From positions 57,858,754 through 57,922,753 of the forward strand of contig OY997596.1 of the NCBI GenBank assembly GCA_963921825.1: a stretch of DNA of 64,000 bases. The letters run 5' to 3'. The first letter of the stretch is position 1. Every line of letters begins with the position of its first letter. The DNA comes from Erodium maritimum (Eukaryota > Streptophyta > Magnoliopsida > Geraniales > Geraniaceae). The position numbers were made by a program, and so were the translations under genes. Below are positions 46,226 to 57,756 of the stretch, piece after piece. The notes beneath the pieces were generated by a model, which saw only the letters and a program-made list of their open reading frames with translations, was not told where the DNA came from and did not search any database.

Positions 46226-47655
46226 TACTTTGGTGATCAGATTATTAGAGAGAAACAAGAAGGGCTTTATCAAGAGGAAGAAGGAGGAGCTCCCCTCATG
46301 CTCTGACTTGAAGACTGTGCCTCGAAACCCTAAAGCAGACTTTCCCTCTTCCTCTTCCCTCACCGGCGACGGTGCGGCTTCGGCCAAACCGTTGCCGGTG
46401 AGGCTCTGCCCCTTTGCTCCCCTTCTTCTTCTCCGGCTCCGCCGCTCCTGCCCTCGTTAACAGCCTTATTCTCTCCCGCTTCCGGCCGCCGCTACTCGTC
46501 CATCGCCGCCCGACCTCAGGACCTCTCTGGCGACCCACACCGCCCAGCCTCCTTCTCCGGCCCTTTGCTCCGGTCACGCACGCCTGGACACCGACTCCAG
46601 ATCCGGCCTTCCCTGCCCAGATCTAGTCCGGCGCTGCTACACAGCCTGGCCTTAGGACCTCTCCGGCGCCTCACTCCGCCCAGCCTCCGTCTCCGGCCCT
46701 TTGCTCCGGCCACGCACGCCTGGACACCGACTCCAGATCTGGCCTCAGATCTAGTCCGGCGCTGCTACTCCGACCACCCTCGGACTTACCACGACTCCCA
46801 CCAGGCTTTATGCCCTCTCCTACCCTCGTCTGCACTATCACTTGGTCGGATCTGCCCTTTTCTCTGCAGATCTACCGCTCCGGCTAGGGCAGGGCTTTTG
46901 GGTGCGGGCAGCCACTCCGGCACGGGCAGCTTTCGGGCTTTGACTTCAGGTTGTTGGTGCTGCCTCTCTCCCATATCTCCGTTAAGTTTCCTTCTCCCTC
47001 TCTGATCCCCTTGAACCGTTAAGCTTCTAAAGTTTCTCGTTTCTCTGGGTTTTTGAGTTCCGGTGCAATCCGGTTTGTTACTGCCGCGACGGTCTTGGCC
47101 GCCGACGTTGCTAGCCTCTACTGACTCCGTTACGGTTTTTTGGGAGGCTAGTGTTTCAGGGAGTGTTGGTCTCTTCAGTAGATATGGTTCTGTTTTCTAT
47201 TTGTTTTGAAACTCTGGCAGATCTTTTTCTCTGGCTGAGAGACAGTTCAAGAGAAGATTCTCTCCTTCGGGACTACTTGGATACATTTGAAGACATAGCC
47301 TTGTCCTTCCCCCTTTTTTTTGAAGCTCCTTACATGCAGCTTCTCGCTTATTCATCATCAACTTATCTTGACAGCTTCTCATTTGTGGAAACATCCACAC
47401 CTCTCGGCCAGACATGCATCTCGGCTATCTCCACTTGGACACGCATTGTCCTTCCATCAATCTTAACGACTGGCTCATTCTTGTTCTTCTGTATCACTGG
47501 TTTAATTCACTTACTTCTCTTGTACTAATCTTTGTATTAGATTTGGTTTTTGCCTGTTGTTTCGCACAATCTGTAGTGAGATTGTGTTTTTTTGTAACCT
47601 CTTCCACCTCGGATTTGTGTTTAATCTAAATTTACTTTCGCTGATAAAAAAAAAG
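46226..47655 (+). mobile_element. LINE-like non-autonomous element with G+C-rich 5' repeat
   Basis: A G+C-rich leader (Arg/Pro-rich in all frames) is followed by a T-rich 3' region ending ttcgctgataaaaaaaaa, the LINE-type tail seen elsewhere here. Within the leader a unit of about 130-136 bases (ggacctctc, ccggccctttgctccgg, cacgcctggacaccgactcc) is repeated at about 46519-46654 and 46655-46770. No RT or RRM is seen. The start is approximate and no duplication was found. Confidence 0.5.
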
Positions 47656-47659
47656 GTTA

Positions 47660-48137
47660 AATTCTAGGAAATGGGAAAAAACTCTCTCTGGAATAGAAAC
47701 CATACCTTCTCTTATCTTCACTTCCGTCAATCTGTTGTCACCCTTCTTCTCCGCTGGTAATAGTTGTGGCTCCCTCGCCATGGTCGATGCTGGTGGAGGC
47801 AGTCCTCGTTTTTACCCTCTCTATTCTTCTCCCCACCCCTTTCTTCTTCACATGTCATTCTCCTTCTTGGGCTCACAGATTCTGTTCCCATATCCATCCT
47901 TTGTGGTCGGAGTTCTGGTTTGTTCGCCTCGCTTCAAACATTAATGTCGTTTCGTCCTTCTCCTTTTGCTCCGGCTCACTTGACTCCGTCTTCCCAACGC
48001 CCCATAGCTGGTATCGGCTCAAGATCTTGACTCTATGTCCGTAGATCTAGACTCTATGTACAGTGTTCTAATCGGTGGTGTGCTCTCAGTTCTCCGACTG
48101 GAAGTGTCTGCTTCAGGAGATGTCGGGTGGTGAAGTC
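47660..48137. other. Pyrimidine-rich non-coding DNA
   Basis: C+T-rich with short overlapping frames; no domain recognised. It may be the 5' fragment of another LINE-like element. Confidence 0.3.
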
Positions 48138-48613
48138 TCACACCCTAAGAATTAACTCTCAAAATGGGCGTGACAAACGGATCGATCATCAAGTAGTATT
48201 TGAAGTTTAGTCTGATTTATCGTACCCAAGGGAGTTAAGCAAAAACTTTAATTAGTTAATCCGTTTGGAAATTTACTTCTAAAAATATGTTGGTTGTTTT
48301 TGGAAAGCTACTTCTATAAATGCGTTGTTTTTTTGAAAAGACAAACCAACAAGAGTGGAAAATACTTTAATTATGGTTTGACTCGTCTTGACAAAACTTA
48401 ATAGGGATGTGAATCCATTGAAGTGGAAAATACTCATGACAACAAGAGTCAAGAGCATGTACCACAATGGAGTGAAAACTCACAAACGGGGACTGAGCAA
48501 ATATGTCAACAAATTCATGCTAAATATTAAAAACTCTATGCTTAATATTAAATTTAAAAATCAATGGAATAGTTTGAACAAATATAGTTTACTTCCTAGA
48601 ATAAAAAAATGAA

Positions 48614-49001
48614 GGGAAAACTATGTTTCCTAACCTTTACAAACGTTTCATTATCAGATCCTAACCCAGGCCAACGTTCGGTCTCAATTCCCAACATAAT
48701 AGGTTTGGAATTTCTGAAAAACTATAAAAAGTCGTCCAAACTCACGATTCCGTCAACTCGTCGAGCATTGGGTTCGGTTGCTTGAGAACGAGGATAAGTT
48801 CAACATCGAGGAAGGCACCATGGGTAATGTACGCCAACAACGACAACGCTTGGATGAGTGGACGGAATCGTGAGTTTGGACGGCTTTTTGTAGTTTCTAA
48901 GAAATTCCAAACCTATTATGTTAGGAATTGAGACCAAACGTTGGCCTGGGTTAGGATTTGATAATGAAACGTTTGTAAAAGTTAGGAAACAGAGTTTTCC
49001 C
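48614..49001. mobile_element. Fold-back MITE with 9-bp duplication (MULE type)
   Basis: 388 bases with inverted ends gggaaaactatgtttcctaac and gttaggaaacagagttttccc (one mismatch) and complementarity through most of its length. Flanked by exact aaaaatgaa at 48605-48613 and 49002-49010. Nine-base duplications and long inverted repeats are typical of Mutator-like non-autonomous elements. Confidence 0.92.
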
Positions 49002-49050
49002 AAAAATGAATCTTCCTCACTAAATGGAACTTCGACATTGTTCTTGATGT

Positions 49051-49848
49051 CTAGTAAAATAAGATTAATGGGAGATTCAAATACAACCCTCTCTTGAGAT
49101 CATCTTCCATAATATCCCTTTGATATCTAATAGATCTATCAGCCAACTCTATGGTTACTATGGGAAGATTTCGCTTAACAAGAGTTTGTGAGCTACTTTC
49201 TACAATTATACAATCATCAAGTACATATACAAAATTCACTGCATCAAAACTACATGGAGATAGAACAAGTATTATACAAGAGGGATAAGAACTTGATACC
49301 TCATATTTCGCACTTACCTCTAAACTCATGATTAGATCATGAGTTTTTGGCGTTGTTGTGTTATTTAAGTGCTCGGAATGATCCTCCTCAATGTAAATTG
49401 CTTGATCGTGTAGAGCCCTCTCATTCACCGCTTGTATGAGAAGATTCACTTGATCTTCAAGCTTTTGAAATCGATCATTCATTTTTCTATATCTTCCTTC
49501 AATTATTTTCTTCCTTTCTTCGTCTCTCTGGTCCATCTCCATTTGGTTCATGAGCTCAAAACACATTTTTTTTCTTCAAATGACGACTCCTCATATGAGA
49601 CAATTGTGGTTCAACTTGATAACCCTGATCAAAAGTGGAAGCGTCTTCCCAATATTGACTTCAGTTTTTGAATCCACCAAATACTCACAATTGTAGTTAG
49701 AATGATCGTTAGCTCCACAAAAATCACAATACACACTATCACAGTACCTGTTCTCCATAAGAGTTAGTGTGTAATGAATCAACAAAACATATATATATAT
49801 ATATATGGTTGGTATCAGGTACAAACCCCCCCCCCCCTTATTGTGCAA
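49051..49848 (-). pseudogene. gag-pol: Athila/Tat-like gag and protease remnant
   Basis: In the minus direction a CCHC zinc knuckle CDFCGANDHSNYNC (near 49700) comes first. A short coiled-coil-like segment (NDRFQKLEDQVNLLIQAV) and a retropepsin-like tail follow, where VTIELADRSIRYQRDIMEDD matches the Athila/Tat block after the catalytic DxGAS. The catalytic motif itself is degraded. Frames change between 49591 and 49566. The remnant encodes nothing functional; it identifies the host element. Confidence 0.65.
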
Positions 49849-50069
49849 ACTATGAACCCACGAGAGCCATAGGATCCCCCAAAAGTGATGTCACCAGAGC
49901 GCACTATCACAGTACCTGTTCTCCATAAGAGTTAGTGTGTAATGAATCAACAAAACATATATATATATATAGGGTTGGTATCAGGTACAAACCCCCCCTT
50001 ATTGTGCAAACTACGAACCCACGAGAGCCATAGGATCCCCCAAAAGTGATGTCAGCAGAGCGCACCAGA
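49734..50069. repeat. 168-bp direct tandem duplication
   Basis: A block starting cactatcacagtacctg at 49734 recurs at 49902 with few differences. Each copy contains a (TA)n tract and the first 100 or so bases of the TA-associated fold-back element. The first copy has an expanded C-run (13 C at about 49826-49838). Confidence 0.9.
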
Positions 50070-50345
50070 TGCTGACACGTGGACAATAAATATATAAAAC
50101 ACCGCACCTATTTGTGGAAACTACGAACTCACCAGGTGCTGACACGTGGCGCGCACAGTGCTGATAGTTTGCGCAGCACGGTGCTAATAGTTTAGCACAA
50201 ATGCAAACTATCAGCACTGTGCGCGCAAACTATTAGCACCGTGCTGCGCAAACTATCAGCACTGTGCGCGCCACGTGTCAAGACCTGGTGAGTTCGTAGT
50301 TTGCACAATAACGATGGTTTTTACTGGATAGCTACCCTATATATA
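49957..50345. mobile_element. TA-microsatellite-associated fold-back MITE, copy 1
   Basis: Lies between (TA)n tracts. Left end tatatagggttggtatcagg, then acaaacc-ccccttattgtgcaaac; right end gtttgcacaataacgatggt, then ggatagctaccctatata. Inner palindromes of gcaaactatcagcactgtgcgcgc form a long G+C-rich hairpin. No coding capacity. Confidence 0.8.
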
Positions 50346-50848
50346 GTTGGTATCAGGTACAAACCATCCCTTATTGTGCAAACTACGAACCAATCTGAGC
50401 CATAGGATCCCCTCAAAATGATGTCAGTAGAGCGCACCAGATGGTGACACGTGGGCAATAAATATATAAAACACCGCACCTTATTGTGCAAACTACGAAC
50501 TCACCAGGTGCTGACACGTGGGCGCGCGTTGCTGGCGCGCGCGCTGCTGGTGCGCGTGCGCACAATACTGATAGTTTGCGCAGCACTGTGCTGATAGTTT
50601 GCGCGCACAGTGCTGATAGTTTGCATTTGTGCTAAACTATCAGCATCGTGCTTGTAAACTATCAGGACCCGCACGCGCGCGTGGTCAACACGCTCACGCG
50701 CGCGGGCAAAGGCGCGCGCGAAGCGGCCACATATCAGCATCTCGCGTGCTCTGCTGACGTCACTTTGACCGCATCCTGTGGCTTAGAGTTCGTAGTTTGC
50801 ACAATAAGGGTGGTTTTTACTGGATAGCTACCCTATATATATATATAT
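50346..50848. mobile_element. TA-microsatellite-associated fold-back MITE, copy 2
   Basis: Directly adjacent to copy 1 and sharing the TA tract. Same ends (tatagttggtatcaggtacaaacc; gggtggtttttactggatagctaccctatata). It has extra cgcgcg-rich sequence in the stem and ends in (TA)n(CA)n. Confidence 0.8.
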
Positions 50849-50912
50849 ACACACACACACAAAAATGAAATAGTGTCAACATAGAGTATAAATTTAATTG
50901 TTGCCTAAATTT

Positions 50913-50931
50913 CTCCCCGTCAATGACGCCA
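50913..50931 (-). other. Degraded primer binding site of the Athila/Tat-like element
   Basis: The minus strand reads tggcgtcattgacggggag directly inside the proposed LTR. It resembles the tggcgccgttgccgggga primer site common in Athila/Tat elements (Asp tRNA type). Confidence 0.55.
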
Positions 50932-51840
50932 TTAATTTGACACCCTGAGAATTAACTCTCAAAATGGACGCGGAAAGCACACCGGTCATCAAGTAATATT
51001 CGGGGTTTAGTCTGATTTATTGTACCCAAGGGAGCAGTTAGGCAAGCACTTTAATTAATTAATCAGTTTGGCAACTACTTCTAAAAATATGTTGGTTTGT
51101 TTTTGAAATGATTAATTTCAAATATAAAACAATGTAAAATAAGCCAAGAACAAGAACACAATGTCAAAAGTAGCGTTGAAATAAGAGATTTAAGGTGATC
51201 TAGGACATTAACGGTGTTATAATATGATGAATAATTTATCGGGATTCAGTTTACACTTGCAACTAATACTAGTCTAGAGGCAGTGTGAATTCTCTCCAAC
51301 TAGTCCTAACCATCTCTCGATCTTTTTAGGACCCTATCATACTCAAACCACCTAATTATCTCTAATCTATATGTAGAAAGACACTAAGCATTAAGGTTCG
51401 TGAATTCCTCTAACTTTTGGGATTGTAATCCTATGACTATTGCACTAGTATTAATCTAACTATATTCTAGTCTAGATTTAAACCCAAACTATCTAATTCC
51501 TTGTTCTTCCTACTAACCTCATTTCTCAATTCTTGGTTAACAGAATTCGTCATATATGACGTGATCAAGGCAATAAAGCATTAAGAACACAATTAAATAA
51601 ACAATAATCAAAATACTAGTTTGACAAGTGTAAAGCTGAAAGGCCTTTAACTTAATTTATCATACTGTTCCTCTAGTGCTAGATTAATGGATTTTTAGTT
51701 CATGATAATAGAATGAGAACACAAAACAAAGGTGAACGCATCAATGATCATATTAACCGGTAAAAGGGATACAAATACCAAGTTATGATGTAAACTATGA
51801 AAAAACCTTGAATATTGAGGTTGACTTATTCACCCACTCA

Positions 51841-53155
51841 TCTGCTTAGATTTGTGTCTCCCTCATTGTCCCTTCTTATTTTTCTGTTTGGTATTCTCGC
51901 GTTTTCTTCCACTATGATTGTTAGAACTCTTTGATTTGTATGTGTTGGCCACCGGCGAGTGGTTCCGACAATTGTGCCTTTGGCTGAAGACTTTTAGAAT
52001 TCGATTTGAGGGTATAGTGGGTTCCGGTTAGTATTGCCCACTGTATCTTTATCCATCGTTTGTATTGTTGGACACTGGCTTGTTAGTGGTCGTCCTCCAT
52101 TCTGTGTGAGAGGATGATGGTCCTTATGAGACAAGGTGTTCTACAAGCTATGACACAGAGGTTTGGGTTGATACAAGTATCTTTTGGGCTTAATGTTTGG
52201 AAAACTCTGGTTTTAGACTTGTACTAGTTGTGTGTGCTTCATAGTAATAAAATTCGGGTTCTAGTCCTAATTTTTATGTTTACTTGTTAAGTACTTGATG
52301 GTAGTAAAATCTAGTTGTATGTCCTTGATTGCTTGATTTTCATCATTGTTGAGTTGTTGATGATCCTTTGATAGGAATGGTCTTTCGTTGTACTGGTTCG
52401 ATCCGTATAAGATCTGTTGTTTGGTTTAAGGTTGGGGCTTTGCCCGTGTGTCTTATCTTTCATACTCTGAAAAAATGAGTTTTCTCATTATGCTTTGTTG
52501 ATTAAAATAAGGAGCTCCACCACCTCAAGAAAGCAAGATGTATCCTTAAAGGGAAAGATAAAGGAAGTGAAGATTTAAAGCTCTTGAAGAAAATGGAGGT
52601 TAAAGAAGAAGATGAATATAGGTTTAGGTGTTAGATTCCTTGATCTACAAAAGAATGACTTTCTTTCCTATATTCTTTTTTCTTAATTGTTGAGATTCTT
52701 GTTGAATCTTATTGGATTATTACTTGTTTTTATGGGGTTAAGTCTGAGAGCGGTGTTAGAGACGGTAAGGCGTATATCTTTGTATCAATTTTGCTGGTTC
52801 CGAAAAGGGGCTTTCCTGAGAAGGGTGTTTCAACTTCGAGTAGAATTATTGCCTTTGTGTGATGGGTCGTGGCTTATGTTATGCCTTGACTTGTTTGTTT
52901 CTAGTTGTTGTTCATGCTTTTTCCCCAGATAAACAGGTGTTCATGTTTGGTTTTTAATGAGCTTGTGGGTTAGGATTGTTTTCATAAACCTTATTCTTAT
53001 TACAAGGTTGTATTTGTGGATTTGGTTTTTGGATCACCTTTGATTTAAAGCATTGGGTAATTATAAAATTAGCGGATCAAAATACAAGTCCTCCACGAAT
53101 TCTAGGTATTTTGTCACCCCTAAATCGACTACATATATAAGCATGTTCCACATAA
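51841..53155 (+). repeat. LINE-like and duplicated flank downstream of CYP79-B
   Basis: From about 52140 to 53155 this matches 56100-57190 downstream of copy C in the same order and orientation (for example tttgggttgatacaagtatctttt and tactggttcgatccgt). The part before 52500 ends like a LINE 3' region (gctttgttgattaaaa). Short Leu-rich ORFs such as 52687-52932 have no recognised domain. Confidence 0.6.
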
Positions 53156-53163
53156 TTGTCATA

Positions 53164-54709
53164 GGGAAATTTCATAAAATATGCCTCATAATGGTATAAA
53201 TTTGTTTTCTATGCTAGTATAGTTCAAAATTTGAAAAATATGCTTTTCAATTGTTTTGGGACAATAATACCCTCATTCTAATTTAAACAAGATAATTCAT
53301 AGTTTATTAATTCATGGGAAATTTCATAAAATATGCCTCATAATGGTTTAAATTTGTTTTTCAAAATTTGAAAAATATGCTTTTCAATTAGTTTAAGACA
53401 ATAATACCCTCATTCTAATTTAAACAAGATAATTCATATTTTATTAATTCATTTAAATCTATTTTCAAAATAAATATTCATTTCTTAAATAAAATATTTT
53501 TTAAAATTTAAAATTTATTAAAATTATATTTTATTTTCTTAAAAACCAAATTATTTTGACAAATATTTTTAAAAAGATAATTCAACGATGATGTTTCAAA
53601 CAAATATATTATACTTCATTATTTTTTTTCCAGTTTTATTAATTATTAAATTCCTATTTAAATTTATATTTTTTAAATCGGATTATTTGAAAAATATAAT
53701 ATGAAAGATAATTCAATTTTATAAACTTTTGAAAAATAATTTCGATTTTATAATAAAATATATTTTATATAATTTTATTAGTAATTCGTAGTTTATTTTT
53801 TAAAATTTAATTTGAAAAATAAATTAAAAATTAAAATATTATTTTCATAATTAATAAAATATATTATAAATTTAATTATCTTTAAAAGTTATTTATCAAC
53901 GTAATCTGTTTTTTATATAAAAATAAATTAAGATCTGATTTTAATAATTAATAATATAGAATAATATTTTTTATATAAAAAATATTATTTCCCTTTATAT
54001 ATTCGTATATTAGAAAAAAAAATATTTTGTTAATATTAGTAATTATAAAAATCAGATTTGAATTTATTTTAAAAACAGAATACTCTGCTAATAATTTTAA
54101 AAGGATATTTAAATTTATAATATATTGTATTAATTATGAAAATCAGATTTTAATTTATTTTTCAAATTATATTAAAAGTAAAATATGAATGTAGTAATTA
54201 ATAAAATTTATTTTTGTAAAAATACATTTTGTTCAATTTTATTAGTTGCTACATTCATATTTTATTAATTATGAAAATCTGGTTTGAATTTATTTTTATA
54301 AAACTTAATTATCTTTCAAATTATATTTATCAAAATAATCCGATTTAAAAATTTATAAATTAAAATAACAATTTAATAATTAATAAAACCGAAAAAAAAT
54401 AATGAAGTATAATATTATTTTTGAAAAATTATCGTTGAATTCTATTTTTATCGAAATAATTTGATTTTTAAGAAAATAAAATACAATTTTAATAATTTAT
54501 AAATTTTAAAAAATATTTTATTTAAAAACTGAATATTTATTTTGAAAATAGATTTAAATGAATTAATAAACTATGAATTATCTTGTTTAAATTAGAATGA
54601 GGGTATTATTGTCCCAAAACAATTGAAAAGCATATTTTTCAAATTTTGAACTATACTAGCATAGAAAACAAATTTATGCCATTATGAGGCATATTTTATG
54701 AAATTTCCC
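53164..54709. mobile_element. Non-autonomous hAT-type element with long inverted repeats
   Basis: 1546 bases, extremely AT-rich, with inverted ends of at least 150 bases (gggaaatttcataaaatatg at left, catattttatgaaatttccc at right), flanked by exact ttgtcata at 53156-53163 and 54710-54717. An 8-bp duplication suggests the hAT superfamily, though hAT ends usually start CA. A second copy of the left end begins at about 53324 in the same orientation. No ORF. Confidence 0.85.
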
Positions 54710-54755
54710 TTGTCATATCCCATGCTATCAATCGAACGAAGGAAATAATACAAAT

Positions 54756-55417
54756 TTATTCGCACCTAAAGAGAGACATGATAATATTAAATATGGTATG
54801 CTGCAGCGTGTAAGCGAGGGCTTGCATGTGCATGTAGAGGTTGAACGAAAAATATAAAGTATCATCAGATTCGGTGAAATCAATGTTTTCTTTATCCGGT
54901 GAAAGCCCCCATGAAAATGCTTGAAGAAGCCTCATTAGAGGCATCATCACCATGACAGATCCGAGACCAACACCGATACATCCATGCCTTCCTATACCAA
55001 ATGAAATAAATTTGATGTCTGGATCTATAAACTTTACTTCTGTATTGTCATTGTTCAGGTGACGTTCGGGATTGTACTTTAATGGTTCGTCCCAAGTTGT
55101 AGGGCTCCTGCCAAGTTCCTTACGACTTAGTACAATATGACTACCTTTAGGAATAAAATAACATGAAAGAGTAGCATCTTCAGTCGATGCATGATGAGGA
55201 AGAAATGCTGATACCGGATGAAGTCTAAACGATTCTCTCACACAAGCTTGGATGTAACGGAAAGATGAAATATCATATTGTTGCACTAATCTTTCTTTCC
55301 CGACAATAATGTTTATTTCTTCTACAACCTTACGAAGAATATCAAGTTGATTGATCATTTTTGCTATTGTCCACTCCAAAATATTTGGAGGATTTAACAT
55401 AGTTATTAAGAATAGTT
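54756..55417 (-). pseudogene. CYP79 copy B, exon 2 only
   Basis: Matches exon 2 of copies A and C from the acceptor (gtgtag) at 55418 onward: NPPNILEW, VRESFRLHP, GYFIPKGSH-like CYFIPKGSH, PERHL and heme loop SFGIGRHGCIG. The first codon of the exon is Lys where A and C have Glu. The heme-loop Arg is His (CAT for CGT). A two-base insertion near 54846-54856 shifts the frame, replacing the tail after SDDTL. No exon 1 exists between 55420 and 57240. It is a non-functional partial duplicate. Confidence 0.9.
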
Positions 55418-55419
55418 TC

Positions 55420-57420
55420 TACACATATAAAGAAGAAGAATCACATGAGAAGTGAGATTATATGACTTTGGAGTTCAAAATGAAAAAAATAAACTAAAGA
55501 AAAAAACATTTGGGTTGTACGTTTTTTGTTTTGATTTATATTTGGGTTTCTTGCCTAGCAAGTTACACACTTTTAGGTTTCAATAGTGTATTTGTTGTAA
55601 GAATTGTTTGTAATGGTTCCTTGATGGTTTCCCTTGACCTTGCGCTTTATTTCGAAGGCTAGGTTTATAAAATTTCAAAAACTTGCTGAACAGAAAAAAA
55701 GATGTTCTTGTATGCACTAATTTTGTATGTGCCTATGCGAAATTAAATAGTATCAAAGTCCGGTCCGATTATTGACAGTGCAATGATGGTTTTGACATCA
55801 TCAATATCAAATTCGGTTTTACGTTTATATCACTGGTGTTGCAACAGCACGTCATGGTCTTGTCATTGTCGGTATCGATTTCCGATCACTTATCGGATTC
55901 CGGTGATTTGTTGGATACCCATAATGATGTAACCACGTCTCATAGGTTCTTTTTGTATCTATACACATATATTTGAGCTTATTTTGTCTTAAGAATACAT
56001 CATTCAGTAAAGTTTTTTTTTTCATTTACTTGTTTGATTCTCCGATTATTTTTTGTCGCTTTTGATAGGTTTTGTCCCCAAAGGTGTTATATAAGCTCTG
56101 ATAGAGGTTTGGGTTGATACAAGTATCTTTTGGGCTTAATGTCTTGAAAATCCGGATTTTAGACCTGTATTAGTTTTGTATGCTTCATGGTTGTAAAATC
56201 CGGGTTCTAGACTTAATTTTTATGTTTACTTGTTCGATGCTTAATGGTAGCAAAATCTAGTTCTAAGACCTTGGTTGTCTGGTTTTCACCATTGTTAGGT
56301 TGTTGATGTTCCTTTGATAGGAATGCTCTTTCTTTGTACTGGTTCGATCCGTTTAGGATTTGTTGTTTGATTTGAGGCTGAGACTTGTTTAATCCTCATG
56401 TGTAATCTATTTTGGTCAAAATTAGTTCGGTCTTCAGATTTTTAAGGGCTTTACTCGTTTGTCTTATCTTTCATCCTCTAAAAGATAAGTTTTATAAATA
56501 TGTTTTGTCGATGAAAAAATAGAGGAGCTCCACTCCACCATCTCAAAAGAGCAGGATGTAGCCTTAAAAGGGCAAAACAAAATAGAAGACATGAAGATTT
56601 GAACCTCTTGAAGAAAGTGGAGGCTAAAGAGGAAGATGAACATAGGTTTATGTGTTAGATTCCTCGATCTACAAAGGAGTGACTGTCTTTCTTATTCTTT
56701 AAAAAAAAAATTGAGTTTCTTGTTGAATCTTCTTAGATTATTACTTGTTTTTATGGAGTTAAGTCTTAGAGTGGTCGTTAGAGGCGACGACGCATAGATA
56801 TGTGTATCAATTTTGCTGGTTCCGAGGAATAAGGGCTTTTCTTGAGAAGGGTGTTTCAGCTGCGAGTAGAATTGTTGCTTTCGTGTGTTGGGTCATGGCT
56901 TATGTTATGTCTTGACTAGTTTGTTTCTGGTTGTTGTTCATGTTTGTAATTTTTTTCGAGATGAACAGTTGTTCATGTTTGGTTTGTAGTGAGTTTATGA
57001 GTTAGGGTTATTTTCATAAACCTTGTTCTTATTACAAGGTTGTATTTGTGGATTTGGACCATTTGGTTTTTGGATCACCTTCGTTTTAAAGGATCGGGTA
57101 TTTATAAGATTAGACGAACAGAAAACAAGTCCTCCACGAATTCTAGGTATTTTGTCTCCCCTAAATCCACCACATATATGAACATGTTCCACACTATTGT
57201 TATATCCCATGCTACAAATTGAAAGAATGAAAGAGTACAAATTTTAATCAAGGGATGTTGCACACAATTATGTATATACAAAACAACATTACAATTTGGC
57301 AAATATATTCATGCATATGCATTTACCAATTCGACAGTCACACACGTATATCCTTAATGAAAAGGATAAATCATTCATAGCTGGCTATGAATATTTATTC
57401 GCACCTAAAGAGGACATGGT
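55420..57420. repeat. Duplicated flanks between CYP79 copies B and C
   Basis: 55735-56085 resembles 45770-46135 upstream of copy A (gacatcaccagtatcaaactcggtttt; ggttctttttgtatctatacacatatatttgagctt). 56100-57190 matches 52140-53155. 57315-57400 matches the flank of copy A at 39005-39095. No gene is present. Repeated copies may reflect tandem gene duplication or a dispersed LINE-like repeat. Confidence 0.6.
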
Positions 57421-57431
57421 AATATTAAATA

Positions 57432-57756
57432 GGGGTAATTATGGGTCTTAACCTCCTTGAGGTTTGTTTTGGCGGTTTTAACTGGATTTGACCTTTCCTT
57501 GCACTTCCCAACTGTGATCTTTTTATTTTTTGCACAAACTAACATTTTCCGTCTATTTTGACGATTCCGTTAAAAAAATGCTACTGTGCACGTGACCAAC
57601 ACGTGTCAAAAACCTAACGGAATCCGTTAAAATAGACGGAAATTGTTAGTTTTCGCAAAACAAGGTCACGCGTAGTTGGGAAGTGCAAGAAAAGGTCAAG
57701 CCCAATTAGGATAGCCAAAACAAACCTCAAGGGGGGCTAGGACCCATGATTTTCCC
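57432..57756. mobile_element. Fold-back MITE with 9-bp duplication, just after CYP79-C
   Basis: 325 bases with inverted ends (ggggtaattatgggtcttaac; aggacccatgattttccc) and inner arms ttgaggtttgttttggc. Exact tattaaata flanks at 57423-57431 and 57757-57765. The corresponding site of copy B (near 54785-54800) has attaaatatgg once and no insert, an empty site. Its right end is two bases from the stop of copy C. MULE-type by duplication length. Confidence 0.93.

Larger units (their letters stand above)
48138..51840 (-). mobile_element. Very decayed Athila/Tat-like Ty3/gypsy element (limits approximate)
   Basis: Two related segments in the same orientation, starting at 48138 (cacaccctaagaattaactctc) and 50938 (gacaccctgagaattaactctc), share long stretches such as gtctgatttat(c/t)gtacccaaggga and look like LTR remnants. 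Just left of the second is a primer-site-like sequence (50913-50931), and between them lies a minus-strand gag-protease remnant. MITEs at 48614-49001 and 49734-50848 have inserted later. The outer ends and any duplication are not resolved. Confidence 0.55.

Noticed and set aside
49735-50860. CRISPR-like array, because of the repeated gcaaactatcagcac units
   Set aside because: Units are inverted and form long hairpins within TA-flanked elements, with no regular spacers; this is nuclear plant DNA.
52687-52932. Membrane-like Leu-rich 81-codon ORF
   Set aside because: The matching duplicate at 56700-56950 does not keep the frame, so it is unlikely to be under selection.
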